From Lineus longissimus (Eukaryota; Nemertea; Pilidiophora; Heteronemertea; Lineidae), in contig NC_088311.1 of NCBI RefSeq assembly GCF_910592395.1, forward strand, positions 9,490,501 to 9,554,500: 64,000 nt of DNA. Direction: 5' to 3'. The notes under the pieces are model-generated. The model was not told where the DNA came from and ran no database searches. It worked only from the letters and a program-made list of their open reading frames with translations. Positions 51,773 to 64,000 of this stretch are shown in pieces. The position numbers and the translations under genes are program-made. Numbering within the stretch: the first letter of the stretch is position 1; each line of letters begins with the position of its first letter.

Positions 51773-52214
51773 TTAACATTCGTCGTCAGAAAATGCCACC
51801 TCGTTCTCGGATCAACTTCTGAACCTCTCAATTGTATCGTTTGGAAAGGCGAGTCTTTTTGTCAGAGCTGGAGCCAGAGATACACGACATACACAAATTC
51901 TAAATGAGTGCAGCATCCATACGTACATCCTTGGCCACAAAAAGTTTATCCTCTAGGACCAACTTTCCTGAGCGCGGATTACTCGTAATGGTATTGCTCT
52001 GTCATCAAGGTCTTCTTGATCATTTAACCTATATCAGAATCTCGGGCACCGCCAAACATCAAAGGATACCACCAACCGTTTTTAATCAGACAAAAAATAT
52101 ATCTCACCGAGAACAACAGCAGGATTGAATACACACTCTACATGTATGTTGCCTATTTTATCATGATTATAGGTTAAAGCAATATGTTGCCGCTGTTACT
52201 TTTGAATGTTATCA

Positions 52215-52300
52215 AAGAGCCGGCGTGGGCATCGCGCGGTGGCAAATGAAAGAGGCTCCGACTTGTGATCGGAAGGTCGTGTCTTCGAAAACCAGTCACT
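52215..52300 (+). repeat. tRNA-derived SINE head
   Basis: Looks like a decayed tRNA: GCGCGGTGGC (A-box region), an anticodon stem-loop TCCGA-CTTGTGA-TCGGA, then GTCTTCGAAAACC (B-box-like). The B box departs from GGTTCGAATCC, and no acceptor stem closes. Confidence 0.5.
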
Positions 52301-55300
52301 GCACTCTGTATACTCTCGACGGGACTGCAATTGCCATGTGTAGAACAGTTTGTTTCCACAGAAAGGGTCTTGCATTTGGCTTGGAAATGAATTCAAAACT
52401 CGTTTCTAATATACGCATAGTGTATTATAAAGTGCCAATAGTACATATAAAGAAATAAAATTTCTTAGTTTCTTTTTATCTATTAAACCAGATGCGATTA
52501 ATTGTCTGTGCATGGCCTTATTTCATTTTCCTGGTATAAACTATCCACACTTTGAAAAAATATTTTTTTTATAGATAGCACCGCAATCTCTTTTCTGAAT
52601 AAACATATTTTACAGGCATCATGATAATAAAAAAGGATTCCATAGAACCATTTTTTCAGAAATAGAGATCGGTCACTTTCTTCAAAACCGCTAGCCCGTG
52701 GCATGTTATGGAGAAATCTCTAAGATATTTTTTTTCCAGGATCGGACATGCATGCACCCTAGTGTGATTGTGGGTGACTCATCTTGGCTCTCCAAGGAAG
52801 ATAACCAAGGGATTACAGAATGTAGCATAAGGGATTTCCAAGCTGATTCATCAAACGATATGTGGCTAAAGGAATGTAGAAAATGACAAAACCATCTGTT
52901 TGAGTACCAATTGTTGAATGGTTGCATTACGAGATTATTGGGAAATCTGTTTGCAAGAGAGTGCAAAGCGGTTGGATGTTATGCGCATCACGTACGCAAA
53001 TGCGTATTGGCATGTGAGTGACTGTGTGGTTTCGAAATACATTTTGCCGCAATTTGTCTGTTTTCTGATAAGCGCCCCCTAGAGGTTGAGCTCTGTTATA
53101 GTGAAATGAAATTGCCAACTGACGAGGTCAGCAATTTCTTATGATTTTTTGTTTGAAGTCAGATTACGAATACGCGCAACTGATTTCGAAATAGGCGACC
53201 TCAATATGAAAGGAAAGCTACGTTAACACTTTTCTCCACCTCTCAATCGGATTCCGCAGCAAAACCAAAGCACAGTGGCACCTTGCCATGAACATGAACT
53301 TTTCCACGGCAGCACTACATAACACTGTTTCAGTCCAAGCACATCAGTCAGACTCGCTGTAGCAACATTTCATGATAATGCCGTACAAGAATCAATGCTG
53401 CCGCCGAAGTAATATTTCCTCTCCTTGAGAATGTTATAAGTCCAGAATTATTAGTTCTTGACATTGATGTTTGCTCAAGAGTCTCATAGCATCAACAAGT
53501 ACCAATATAACATCTCGTGGCTCCTGCAAAAGTTATTCAATCTTTTATAAGTTTTTTTTTCGGTGCATATTGAAATTAATTAGGGAAGCGAATATTTCAG
53601 GCAAATATGTCTGATGTTTAGATAAAGCAGCTGTATGACTTCAGTTGGCCATCGGACGCAAAACAACGCATAATGATCAAAATAACCAGAACAACGACAG
53701 GTGAAGGTCAAAATAATTCCCCCGCCCTTACCGACTATTTTGCCCAATGGTCCCCACAACCCAAACCAAAGGAATCAAGCTCCGCACTTCACCTAGCTAT
53801 GCGCTTTCTAATGATCAACAGCGGCGGTTTATAATCAGTTGTAGTGTCGACAGCAACAATGCATAACTCTATTCTGCACTGGAGGATCAGCACAAATACA
53901 GTGTGCTACAACCCGTTCAGGTGCAGGTCTACCCAAGAGCAATCTCATCATGAATTGGGAACATGCCGCATCTTAGAAGGCTGTGAAGATTACGCTAATA
54001 AGCTTAGCATTAAATTTTCTAAAAAAACAGCCATCTCCATAATTCTTACAAGCCCAGCATTAATTTCATAATGAAGGTTATAAAGTCACACCTCATCGTA
54101 CCACGCTCGCTAACATCAATAGTTCTATTGGTGGTACAATGTAGATGTTGAAGAGAGAGAACCGTAAAGTTGAAAGATTATTGTATTATTTTTTTGGCAG
54201 TGAATGTTCATTCATAACCTGAACCAAAGAGAAGAGATGGCCTGCTGAATATGTTGCTAAATGCCGCTTGCACAGGGCCTGTTTAACGGAGATCGAGGGT
54301 CAACTCGCACTTTCCTGTCATCGAAATACGCGGTTTTCATTCAAACTTTGGACTACAAAATATCAGAAGTGGTGTTTCTCCCCGCGTTAGCCAACTGTCC
54401 ATCCCCATCCGCCAATCACCCATGATAAAAATATATAATTAGCAACAGAATCGGACACAAAGAAAAATCGTTCTACTTCAAAAGTATATTCGATGAGAAG
54501 CTGTTGTTTTTCCTTGGAGAACCTTGCAGAAGTTTTTTCTCTCATTGTCGATCAACGTGTCATCTCCTATTACAAAAATATCAATAATTGCTGCACCTGC
54601 CCCACTCTGAGTCTTTATCAATAATGTAGAAACTAAGGATGACAACTCAACCCGCACAGCAAATCCCTATTTTCCTATGGGAACTCCTGGTATTAAAGTA
54701 AAACTCTACATCAACAAACTACTTCGCACAAAAAACTGACATCCGTTTAGGAAACATATCAACAATTCATAAACTCTCTGAAAATGAAAGTTTCGTGAAA
54801 AAAAACGGTGCAAAGTTTTCCTACATCCGAAACGAGGATGGATGCAAACTTTTCACTTAAACTGTTGTTCTTGTTACCGTGTTTAGTGAGTGAGTTAATA
54901 ATAGCTGATGGTATGGTCATATTAGATTACAGCATAACGTTAAACGCAGTGGTTACTATCCGAGTTCACGCTTTAACCCAGGTTAAAAGTTAGATGTTAA
55001 AGTTTTGGTCTAACGGTCTGATTTCTGATGCTTTCATGGCGAAATCCGGTTGAAACTTCAGCACGCCGAAAAAGTAAAGATGCCTAACGCAAAGCAGATA
55101 ATTACCACAATGTTGAGCTTTTCTCGCTGATCTTTCATAAGTCATAAAAGTGCCAATCACTTTGAGGAATCAAAATTTGATTTGATGTAATCCAAAATCG
55201 CTGAGACAGGTAAGCGTAGGTAATGGCACTGAAAGTAAAGCTCAGTACATTTACACAGGAAGGTAATCGCATAATTCCTGCAGGGTACACTTCAAATTAA

Positions 55301-58300
55301 TTCCGTAATTCCACAAGTATCTTTCTGATTTCAAACCTCGCAAACGTAACTTGCGGCGAAATTGCCACAAAGTCTCGGTTTTTCATTTCTCTCAAGTTTA
55401 ATTAATAACAGCTGCATTTGAAGTCACACTAAACCCTCTGAGGGATTTTGTATAGTGAACCGCGCTGAAAGCCTCTAATGACGAAAAATGCTCCTTGTCT
55501 CTTTTAAACACCAAGAGTTATTTATGAATTAATAATTCATTTAACTTGTTGAGTTGGCGCTCCTTTGAGGACGAGACTATCGACCACAGTAAGTGCTCTA
55601 CTGCATGATTTAATATGAATAACTCAAAGGAAAGTGGCTTCATCGTCCGCTCCGAGATGCATCTGGGACTTGATTGCCATCATTCTAATAATGAAGCTAG
55701 TTTTGACTTTGGCGACACTGAATGAAATTCGCAGCATGCAAACTTTATGCACGATATAGCAGCTGTGTGTACTCTGATAACTTATAACTATTGCATGTTT
55801 CATGTCTTGGCAAGTTATGTAAAGTTATGTATCAATATCATTTTGAGTGTTTTTGTTTTTCACTACTTCCCGTCACTGTTGAGGAAACACTAGACAACAA
55901 GCACGAACGAATATATATCACGCCAAACGCATGACCATTTTTTTTTTGTTCTTTAGACTTAAAACCAAATACATGTAGTAACAAAACCGACAATTTAATT
56001 CCATTCATAAGAACTTCTGTTCATTTCTCTTCAACTGGGGACTGGGCTCCCGAGTGAACCTTTCCCTCGTGATTTTTTCCTACTTTTTGAACGTCCATCT
56101 CAGCCTAAATCAACAACGAGCGACTGACGACCTCTATGACGGAGATTACTCAAGAGTGCAAGTAGAATGGAGGAGTTCTTCTTTCTGTGACCCCTCAACC
56201 GTGATTATACCCAAGGAAGAACGTAGTCATTGCAATGATCAAAGCAACACAAAATGTAGCAATCATGTGGGAAAAAATATTTCAACCGAAGGCGTATGTT
56301 TGGTTGTTTTAGAAATTGCCTTGTAATCATGGTATTACCGTATAGTGCTGTTTTAATCCTAATTACTCCCCCAGGGATCGCAAGTTTTGAGAGATTTCTT
56401 GTAAAATTTAAAAATCAATGATTTTGTAATCGGATGCAAATTGTTGCGTTGGAAGAAAACAAGACTGCGATGAAACCAATACCAAAACAGGCAGTCGTGT
56501 GATCTCCGTTTCTTGTGAAGCGTATTTAAGTTGTTTCAACATTGTGTAGTAAAAATAATGGAACAAGGTTCGGGTTGAAGCCATCCGCATTAGTCAAGCA
56601 ATATCCGATCAAGTGCAGGAGGTCTAAATTCTTAGTTAAAATCTTGACTCGTAATCTTACAAGAATCTTGTCAAAAGATACGTATGGATATAATGATACT
56701 CCGTGCGCATTATCTGGCATAGGACAAAAGATTTAGAGGTGATATCTGAAATACAAAAATGTAAAATGCTCGTCGTCAAAAGTACTTCGCCGTCATCAGA
56801 ACACGCCATAGCATACTTTGGTATGCTAATAACAATGCGTTCGTCATGTCGAAGTCTCCGTTACAGTATGTTAATGGCACTGAAGCCGCCTTTAACACTT
56901 TTAATGAATTCTAGCCTGGTTCTATGGGTCAGCGTAATCTATGGCAATGGCGAGCATCCCTGCATTTTATGTCTTCTCACAACCCAGTTCGTGTTCTAGA
57001 ATGTCTAGGGCGTCAACATTTATCCTTTTCATTATAGGTTGTACTGACAGTCTCGGTAAAATATGTTCCTAAAGTGGTGTTCGACAGAGAAAATAAATGA
57101 TGACGACTCGGTTAAGTAGTATGTAAACACGGGACATGATAGATATTCATTCCGTGATCTCAATACCCGATCATAGGAGCAAGTCCAACTTTCTCTCAAG
57201 GCAGAAAGCGCACTTTTTAAATCAAGACAAGTAATCTGATGTTCATCTCACTTATAACACATCAATAAATCTCGCATGAACACCGTAGAAATATGCTTTA
57301 AATGAATGCAATTGAAACGGAAAGTTTGTTCTGGATGTACGGACAGGATATTTACTTTAACATCTAATATTTTAACAAGATATCAAGCAGCTTTCAAATG
57401 ACTCAACCAGAAAGAAGTCCGACCATGTAAATCGTCAGCGAGGTTATTCTCATTTGACAAGTTTGAAGCCGTGAGTAATTTAAGCCTCTTAGAGTGAAGG
57501 AGATTTTAAATTTGATAATAATGAGACTTTGATAGTGGGGAAAAGCACCCCATATCATCCCCGCCAAGCCGCATCGGAAATTAATAGATCGGGTTTCAAG
57601 CTTTATAGATTTGATGATAGTAATGAGAAAAAACACGAAGTGATGTTTTGGGACCACTATACTTTTCAAAGCGGGAAGAAAGTGACCACAAAAAAGTGGT
57701 AGGACAACGATAAGTAGAGCCATATTTCAATTACATGTAGAAAAGGACGTGGGCCATGATGTCAAGAGCTGGCTGTCGGACATTAGCATATGACATGTAT
57801 GTGGGTCGAGGACCTGTGTGGGTGAACCAGCTACTACTCTTTTGATCTGATGATAACATAGAATCATGAGAAAAAGGGTTACTTTTATTGAAAAGTGGGT
57901 CATGGAATTGTTTGAGAAAAAAAGGCAAGTCTTTGCCAATGCTGTCGTTTAGCAGATGATGTCGGTTAAGTGTACACATATATCAAAAAGTACCTCCAGA
58001 ATGTTAACATAGGCGTGACATTGAACTCATACGAAATTGGTCTTGACCTTGACCCTCTGTGTTCGACTCGTGATTTGATGTGTTTATTCTGAGGATTTTA
58101 CAGCCTTTTCCGCAACGATACTTAGATACGGAATGTATGATAACATAAATGTTGCATGTAGTTTGACAGGACAAAACTATTAATGAAAACGCAGCATAAA
58201 GCAAGTATAAAAACAGATTTGGATTCTAAGTTTCATTAGATTTTATGCCATAGGTCATTTCAATACGTTGTGCCTAGTAAATCTCTTTGAGCGGGTCAAG

Positions 58301-58454
58301 GTTGCATTTGTAAAACACTAGATCCTTGTTGACTGCTGGCTTTATTGGTCATACCAACCTTTGCTGTATTAAATGCATTAAGCACCTGATCACATTCGTG
58401 CATTAGCAGTTTCGACATGAGGAATACTCCAACAGTGATGGTCCCTTTAAACAA

Positions 58455-58585
58455 GGGCTCGGTTGTTCAAAACGCGTTTTGTCACTCAGCGCTGGCGTTA
58501 ACTTAACTTGGTTGGCGTAAGGTCCAAGGGCTGAACAGAAGAAGATACCGCCAGCATTATCGACAATTGTTTTGAACAACCAGGC
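58455..58585. mobile_element. Small MITE with GGTTGTTCAAAAC ends
   Basis: Inverted GGTTGTTCAAAAC (58461-58473) and GTTTTGAACAACC (58568-58580), with further inner pairing of GCTGGCG and CGCCAGC. About 131 bp, no coding capacity. Confidence 0.65.
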
Positions 58586-58625
58586 ACATGTACCAAATTA
58601 GAGAAATTATATAAATATTGCCTAC

Positions 58626-58781
58626 CTGAGATTGACGGGCAAGTTATCTCAACTCGCAGTTGCTGTGATTTGTCACATCCACTGGTGAACGTACTTTTAC
58701 TTGTACAGGTTGGGCTACCCTTATCAATGTCTATGCTATAACGTCCGTCGTAAGGACATTTGGATCCTCGAATTTTGGATG
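58626..58781 (-). CDS. DUF7042/7043-like gene, cysteine-rich exon
   Basis: Acceptor CATCTTCCAG, donor TCAG|GTAGGC, phase 1 at both ends, 51 whole codons. Reads SKIRGSKCPYDGRYSIDIDK, a segment with CTSKSTFTSGC, then LRVEITCPSIS. Four Cys in the order CPY(D)GRY - C - C - CP match the extracellular module I know as DUF7043/7044 in invertebrates. This is the strongest family evidence for the gene. Confidence 0.75.
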
Positions 58782-60453
58782 CTGGAAGATGAAAATAACG
58801 GTCAGTTTTGATTATCAAAAGGTAAGTAGGATCTGTGGTTGCCTGTTTACATCAAGATTTATTCGCATAATACAATGCACTATTGATAGTAACCTAAGTG
58901 TTGGTCCCACGTGTTGTCAGTCTCTCTGGCACCTGTCAGTTAGTTTATTTAAAATTTTGTGAGACCGCCTGGCTCCGGCAGGTAGCATTCGTTCAACTTT
59001 TAAGCCAAAACAAATCCAATATGAACAACAACATCATTACTTTTCATCGAACGAAAGGATTATATACCAAGCCAATTACATTCTACAAGCTTGCAAGAGA
59101 CTTTGGTTGGAAAAAGTACCAAACACACACAAGCAAGTATGTCTTTCCAACCGCTAATTTATGCTATATCTTTTATGGCAGTGAAGTGGTGCACAATGTC
59201 ATTGAGAAAGGCAACAACAATGGGAACTGTCAGGCGAGCAGTGATTGAGATGATGGAGAAGAATGGTTTCAATGACGTTTGGCCATTCTTCTGATGTTGA
59301 TGAGGATAGAGTTCCAATGACAGAACCATGTAGAATGATATACAACTCGCTGAGTGGGTTCTTAATTCTTGCATTTGGTCGTATGTAACCACAGATTGTA
59401 ATGATCTCGGAGTGACCAAACCTTCCTTTACAAGTGCCAATGACTAATTGAATTGTTTGCTTTGGAGCAATTAGGAGTACTTTGTACATCATACTTTATA
59501 GAATGAAGGGTTTTCTCGTGGTCAAGAGAGGGGCATAGCCGCTCAGTCCGCACCTCTGAGACCATGATGGTGACTGAAGACCATTACCAGTGCGCGCAAC
59601 ATTGACAGAATCGCTGAATTTGGGACTTACACATTCGTGTACCTCATTGTCAAAGGCTACCTGACAAAAGTGATACTTCCTGTTATGTCGAATGTCACAC
59701 CATGTTAGTCCCCATGTTGATAGAATGAGCCCCAGTGATGCACGCCGCATACAAATGCACCAATTTCAAAGTTATTTATCCGCCCGTGGCAAGACCAGTT
59801 GCAGAAAAAATCGGATGAATTGTGATTTCAATGCAGTAACAAGGTGCAAGTAGCCTTCATATAATCGGTCAGTGTCATCTGACATGTCAGAGGAGCTTAC
59901 GATCATCAATTTCCTGATTTCAGCAGATATCTGTTTCAAATGCCACGTTATTAATGGAAAGACGACAAATACATTTTTAGTTCGGTCGATTGTGGTCATG
60001 ATAACAATAGAAGAAATATTTGGAGGAGGAAAGGCTGTTGTCGTTTCAATTAAGCCAGCGCATAGGACCAGTTCGACTTGAAGTGGTGATGATGGTGTCA
60101 ATTGGATCTGAATAACTGCACTATTGTCAATACACATGTTACATACTCTAGTCTGGTCAGTGCATTTGAATACACTGGGTTATTGTAGGTAATTTGCCCT
60201 TTATGCGATTGTTAATCGAACGTACATGTCCATAGCTAAAACTCTTGGGTTTGAGCTTTTGAAAAACCTTTATGGCTTTTCAACCAACACATACATGGAC
60301 CCCTTCGAGGTTTTCAGAGAAATGAAAATCCCCTGTGAAAAATTAATCTCAAAAGGCTTTTTTGTGTTGGCTGAAAAATCTCGGCTTAAAATATTTTTCA
60401 AAAGCTCAAAAACGCTTACTTTTAAGAGTGATGTTCATGTCAAATCTACTTAC
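58782..60453. other. Intron sequence
   Basis: Between the cysteine-rich exon and the exon at 60454. Several open frames exist on both strands but none has flanking splice sites in phase that I trust. Confidence 0.5.
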
Positions 60454-60528
60454 GAATGAGCAACTGCTTGATACCACCGGTGAAGTTATCTTCAAGACAC
60501 GCTCTTGACTCTTTCTCTACCATTATAC
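60454..60528 (-). CDS. DUF7042/7043-like gene, most 5' exon seen
   Basis: Acceptor TTATCTTTCCAG, donor ATTC|GTAAGT, 75 bp, phase 1 in and out. Reads MVEKESRACLEDNFTGGIKQ then LLI, and joins the next exon as LLI-P-SKIRGSKC. Includes one Cys and a possible N-glycosylation site (NFT). Signal peptide and start codon must lie further right, perhaps outside the window. Confidence 0.6.
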
Positions 60529-62232
60529 CTGGAAAGATAACAAAAAAGACGGGATGGCATTTGATTTGAGATGACTACAGAGCGAAAACCATATTGCCTC
60601 ATCGCGCCATGGAATAGAAAGATTGTATTGCTTGGCCCTGCTTTGGCGACAACAAATGTGGACATTTGAGAAACATCAGGCTGGTCTAAAACACAGGACT
60701 GTATCATTTGCTATCACCTGCAGTATTGTGATAAAGTAGACTACTTTTTACCAATTGATAAGGACACTCAGTAACAGACACCATCTCACCACTAATGAGA
60801 TATGGGCTGTCAGCTCTTTACCATAGGGTGGCGAGTCCTTCTCATGGAGGAGCTAACGTCCTTTAGAATTCATGAACAAGCATGTATGTGTCAATGACTC
60901 ATCTCAGACAGTGTTAAAGGAAATCGAGAAGGAGTTTACAGTCTACAGAACGCTTCCACTTAATGCAGTATCAAATGGAAATAAATTGTGGCTTCCCTGG
61001 TGGTGATATGGATTTCGTCGTCTGCGACTGGCTGACGTGGCTCAGTGGAGAATTTAGGAGTATGCGACGTGTACCACAAAGAGATATCAGAAGGGAAAGT
61101 TTACTCTGCCTGAGGATTCTAAATTGGTCAAAAACCTCACCATTTGTAAAGCACACATTGACTTGTGTGCTGAAAAGTATCTAATATCTCTATTGTCTTA
61201 ATCATTGTTTCATTGAATGGCGATTTAACTTTTTTCATTTCTGACAGCCATTCTACGGAAATTGTTGACAACGGTTGTTGGTAAAGTAATCATGCACACA
61301 CTTGGTGTGTTACTCCTTTAAAGTAGTGCATGGTAGACAATATCTGTATACAAGAATACGTCTCCATTACAGAAACATTCTTCAACGTCCTCTACGGCTA
61401 TGATAATTGCTCTTCGGCGTCTCCATTTTTTAGGTGAGAACAGAAAAAGGATTGAGAGTTTTCGATTATGGAACTAGATTTAAAGCTGTCAAAAATGTGC
61501 GAATGACACATTTTGATCTGTATCATGAATCACCCAATAAAAGTTTAAAATGATCAACGCCAACGAATCAAAATCGAAAAAAAATCATAATTTGATTTTT
61601 ATCCTGCACCGTCATAAGCGAACTCACAACCGCAGTCTAGTCCATTTGGGAAGATGCCCCGAGTTTAAACCAGAGAAAAAACTTCTCAACGGTTTTCAAT
61701 CTAATTTGTCACGATGGAATTGAAATGGATTTGAAGTTAAGCCAAGCTGAGACACACCTCAGTTCATCTGTCAGAACAAAATCAAGACAAATGAGAGAAC
61801 ACTCGAGGGTTGGTTGTAACGTTTTGTTTCAGGGCGAGTGAGAGTGTGTACAACGCACTGTGTATTGCAGCTATGTTCAACACTATAAATTATAAGGTGG
61901 ACAGTTGCTGTTTTGCATTCTCACAGTGGTTTTCAATTCATTCTTCTCGATCCATGGTTACCAGATGTGTTTCGAACCGCCGGGAGGACGGTGATGGCAG
62001 TAGTAGAGCGTCGGCCTGATGATCGAGAGGTTGCGGAACTCCCGGCCAAGTGCACTTCTTGGTTCTACTACTGTTATAGCAGCCCCAGATTGCCCAATAA
62101 TAACCATAACAATAAGCACTTGGAGCAAGGTTCAAGAATCCGCTGAAGAGAGTATAAGCTCCTGTAAAAGTTCCCGTAATAGAATCTAAGACGTATCTCC
62201 CATGTAAAATGTGGTTTTGTGATATATCATGA
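60529..62232. other. Non-coding stretch
   Basis: No gene identified. A tRNA-like segment lies at 61990-62050. Confidence 0.5.
61990..62050 (+). repeat. tRNA-derived SINE-like segment
   Basis: Reads like a tRNA with degenerate boxes: GGCAGTAGTAGAGCG (A-box), an anticodon region GTCGGCCTGATGATC, then GAGAGGTTGCGGAACTCCCG (B-box with the TTCGA core lost). Confidence 0.45.
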
Positions 62233-62615
62233 TGAATGAATGAATGAAATTTATTTTGTATAGCGCCTTTCCCACTGAATACAATGTTCAAAAGCGCTCA
62301 CACTCCAAAATGCTCGCGGAAGAGGAAAGTTTTCAAGTCTTTTTGGAAGGTGATGGAGTCAGTTTCTTTCCTCAGGTCATGGCCTAGTGAGTTCCACATT
62401 CGAGGGGCATGCACTGAGAATGCCCTTGCCCCGAATGTTACCAGCCGGAATGGACGCTCGATAAGAAGATGCTGTGCCTCAGAACGGAGTGATCGGGCGG
62501 TAGTGTGCGGACAAATAAGTTCGTTGATGTAGAGAGGCGCCAGGCCGTTCACAGCCTTGAATGTGAACACCATCAATTTAAACTCAATCCGTTTCCGAAT
62601 TGCAACTGGCAACTG
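62233..62615 (-). mobile_element. 5'-truncated LINE (CR1/L2-like), C-terminal RT end
   Basis: On the minus strand about 100 codons match the end of CR1/L2-type LINE polyproteins: LPVAIRKRIEFKL-like start, NGLAPLYINELI, RSLRSEAQHLL, FGARAFSVHAPRMWNSL and FQKDLKTFLF. After the stop comes GCGCTATACAAAATAAA and an ATTC tandem, the typical 3' tail. The rest of the element is missing. Confidence 0.82.
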
Positions 62616-64000
62616 ATAAGGATTATAGATTCAACCATGGTCTACCAGAGATTCTATTTGCCTGCTGAAGTGCGAAACATGTTGAAAAGACGCATCTCCA
62701 GAGGCTCACAGACACATACATGTCTAACTATGAATTCTCCTCTTGGTCGGCTCCTGATTTCATCTGCATGAATCTGACATCTTCCAATAGAAAGAAAATT
62801 GGAGGAAAATTATGATCAAAACAATGTAGTCCAATATTCACAATTGCTGCATCGGTTTATTCGACATGATGAAAATCAAATTATCAAGCTAACTCTTTGA
62901 ATTAGTATTGTCATTCTTAATTAAGATATCCATGAGAAAAGTACCCTTGGGCCAGTGCAATTAAAGGGAACTGTCAGCGGATTATGACTGTCCTCCTGTG
63001 CAGGTGGTACTGAGTGAATGGGACGGCTGAATCAGTCCATAGCCGTGGGCAGAGTCTGGCCTAAGCTAAGGACTCCCTGAAGCTCTAGGTCAGGTTGCTG
63101 TGAAGTAGGTGACTGCCTTTGGAGAGTGGAAAAGTAAGCGATACAAATATTCGAGAGATGATTTTAGATAGAGGAAAGAAGATGATTGAATGCGAACCAA
63201 GGACACACAGTCACTTGGACTTAGCATTCTCTATTTAGGGCTGTATTTTTCCTGACTACACAAGTTTCAATGTATGATCATTTGCATTCACTGCCATATC
63301 GTGCTAAAGACAATTGCTAATTTATACCACTATTTTCCCCCGCTAATTGCAAGTTAATCTGATTAATGCCACGTTCTGATCCCTAATTGAATAACGCCTT
63401 GCCAACGCATGCCTCCAGAGGCTTTCACTACATTAATAACCAGGATAAAAGTTTTTGTTTTTTTACCTGATAAATGAATCTTTTAGCTTTTCTTCTCTGC
63501 TAATTCACGTGCAGATCGGTTTTCGCAGATGTGAACTCAGTTCAAATACAACTGAAAACTTTTCTGGCTGAGGCAAAACAACAAGGTTTGAATTGCAGAA
63601 TGCAAAGCCCGCCATACTGTAACTAGTTTGTTGTACTGCTTCATGAGAAACAATACGTCATTTGTTCTGCTCGAAAAGAAAAATAAACATTGTCAGTTTT
63701 TCATGATCATAACACAATTAAATATACTTTAAATGTGAATTTCGCTCTCCCGCGCTTCTTTCGGCTCCAAAGCCATCGATGTATCATCAAGTCATAATTC
63801 AATATGGAACCCTATTGCGGGCCCTATTGTCTAAATGTTCATCAGGTCAAATCTAGCTAATTAATCTGCGTCGGACTAATAAACTGGAAAAGAGAAGGTA
63901 CATTTTCTCGGGCAGTGAAAATGTAAAAAGTACTAGGCTAAAGCGCTTGTCATGCGGAATCCCCTTTTAATCTATTCTGCACAATGCTAAAAATATCAGC
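62616..64000. other. Non-coding stretch to the window end
   Basis: No gene or repeat recognised. A CAG|GTAAAA donor-like site on the minus strand at about 63454 could belong to a 5' exon of the minus-strand gene, but I find no exon body to go with it. Confidence 0.4.

Larger units (their letters stand above)
48565..58625. other. 10-kb intron sequence with scattered repeats
   Basis: No convincing exon, though symmetric phase-1 exons could be missed. Contains a foldback (50593-50717), a 32-bp tandem repeat (51683-51772), a tRNA-like SINE head (52215-52300) and a small MITE (58455-58585). Confidence 0.55.

Noticed and set aside
52215-52300. Functional tRNA gene
   Set aside because: No closing acceptor stem and a degenerate B box; better read as a SINE head.
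57403-57723. Hydrophobic 106-codon minus-strand ORF as a membrane protein
   Set aside because: Composition follows local A+T bias; no family pattern, no paralogue and no splice sites.

Overview
The window looks like nuclear DNA of a marine invertebrate, most likely a lophotrochozoan (mollusc, brachiopod or annelid). The evidence is spliceosomal gene structure, a class A peptide-type GPCR family, an invertebrate DUF7042/DUF7043-like gene, and a dense mix of Ty3/gypsy, DIRS-group, PIF/Harbinger, Kolobok-like and LINE/SINE elements. I cannot name the species.

Layout. (1) Positions 1-9397 hold a nearly complete, young Ty3/gypsy LTR retrotransposon on the minus strand: 3' LTR cut by the window edge, an extra zinc-finger ORF, an intact pol, and gag with a minisatellite. 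A textbook -1 frameshift signal links gag to pol. Its 5' end is rearranged: part of the LTR and of gag is present twice, with an 847-bp copy of the neighbouring GPCR gene wedged between. (2) Positions 9398-37580 are a locally triplicated GPCR locus. Unit A (9398-13428) and unit C (33996-about 37580) each keep an intact 344-codon receptor gene on the minus strand. Unit B (13429-33995) carries a receptor pseudogene blown up to 20 kb by insertions. These are two full-length DIRS-group tyrosine-recombinase retrotransposons in opposite orientation (14529-21954 plus, 24643-32033 minus), a THAP-domain segment between them, a small MITE, and a PIF/Harbinger remnant. (3) Positions 37581-64000 are mostly non-coding and hold five exons of one minus-strand gene (60454 down to 41432). 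It encodes a cysteine-rich secreted or membrane-anchored DUF7042/DUF7043-like protein. Its introns contain a 1.4-kb Kolobok-type element with a THAP ORF, several MITEs and SINE-like pieces. A truncated LINE lies near the right end.

The DIRS-group pair is the most informative part. Both copies show split direct repeats (A1-ORFs-B1-A2-B2) and a dyad-symmetric recombination site at the B1/A2 joint. Both also have a leader made of paired hairpins, a spliced gag with one intron present in one copy and precisely absent in the other, RT, RNase H, a methyltransferase-like region and a tyrosine recombinase. Both are damaged, at different places. A small antisense ORF across the A2/B2 region is conserved in both copies with only synonymous changes in its first 34 codons, and may be undescribed.

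All functional statements rest on motif recognition by eye; no database search was run.
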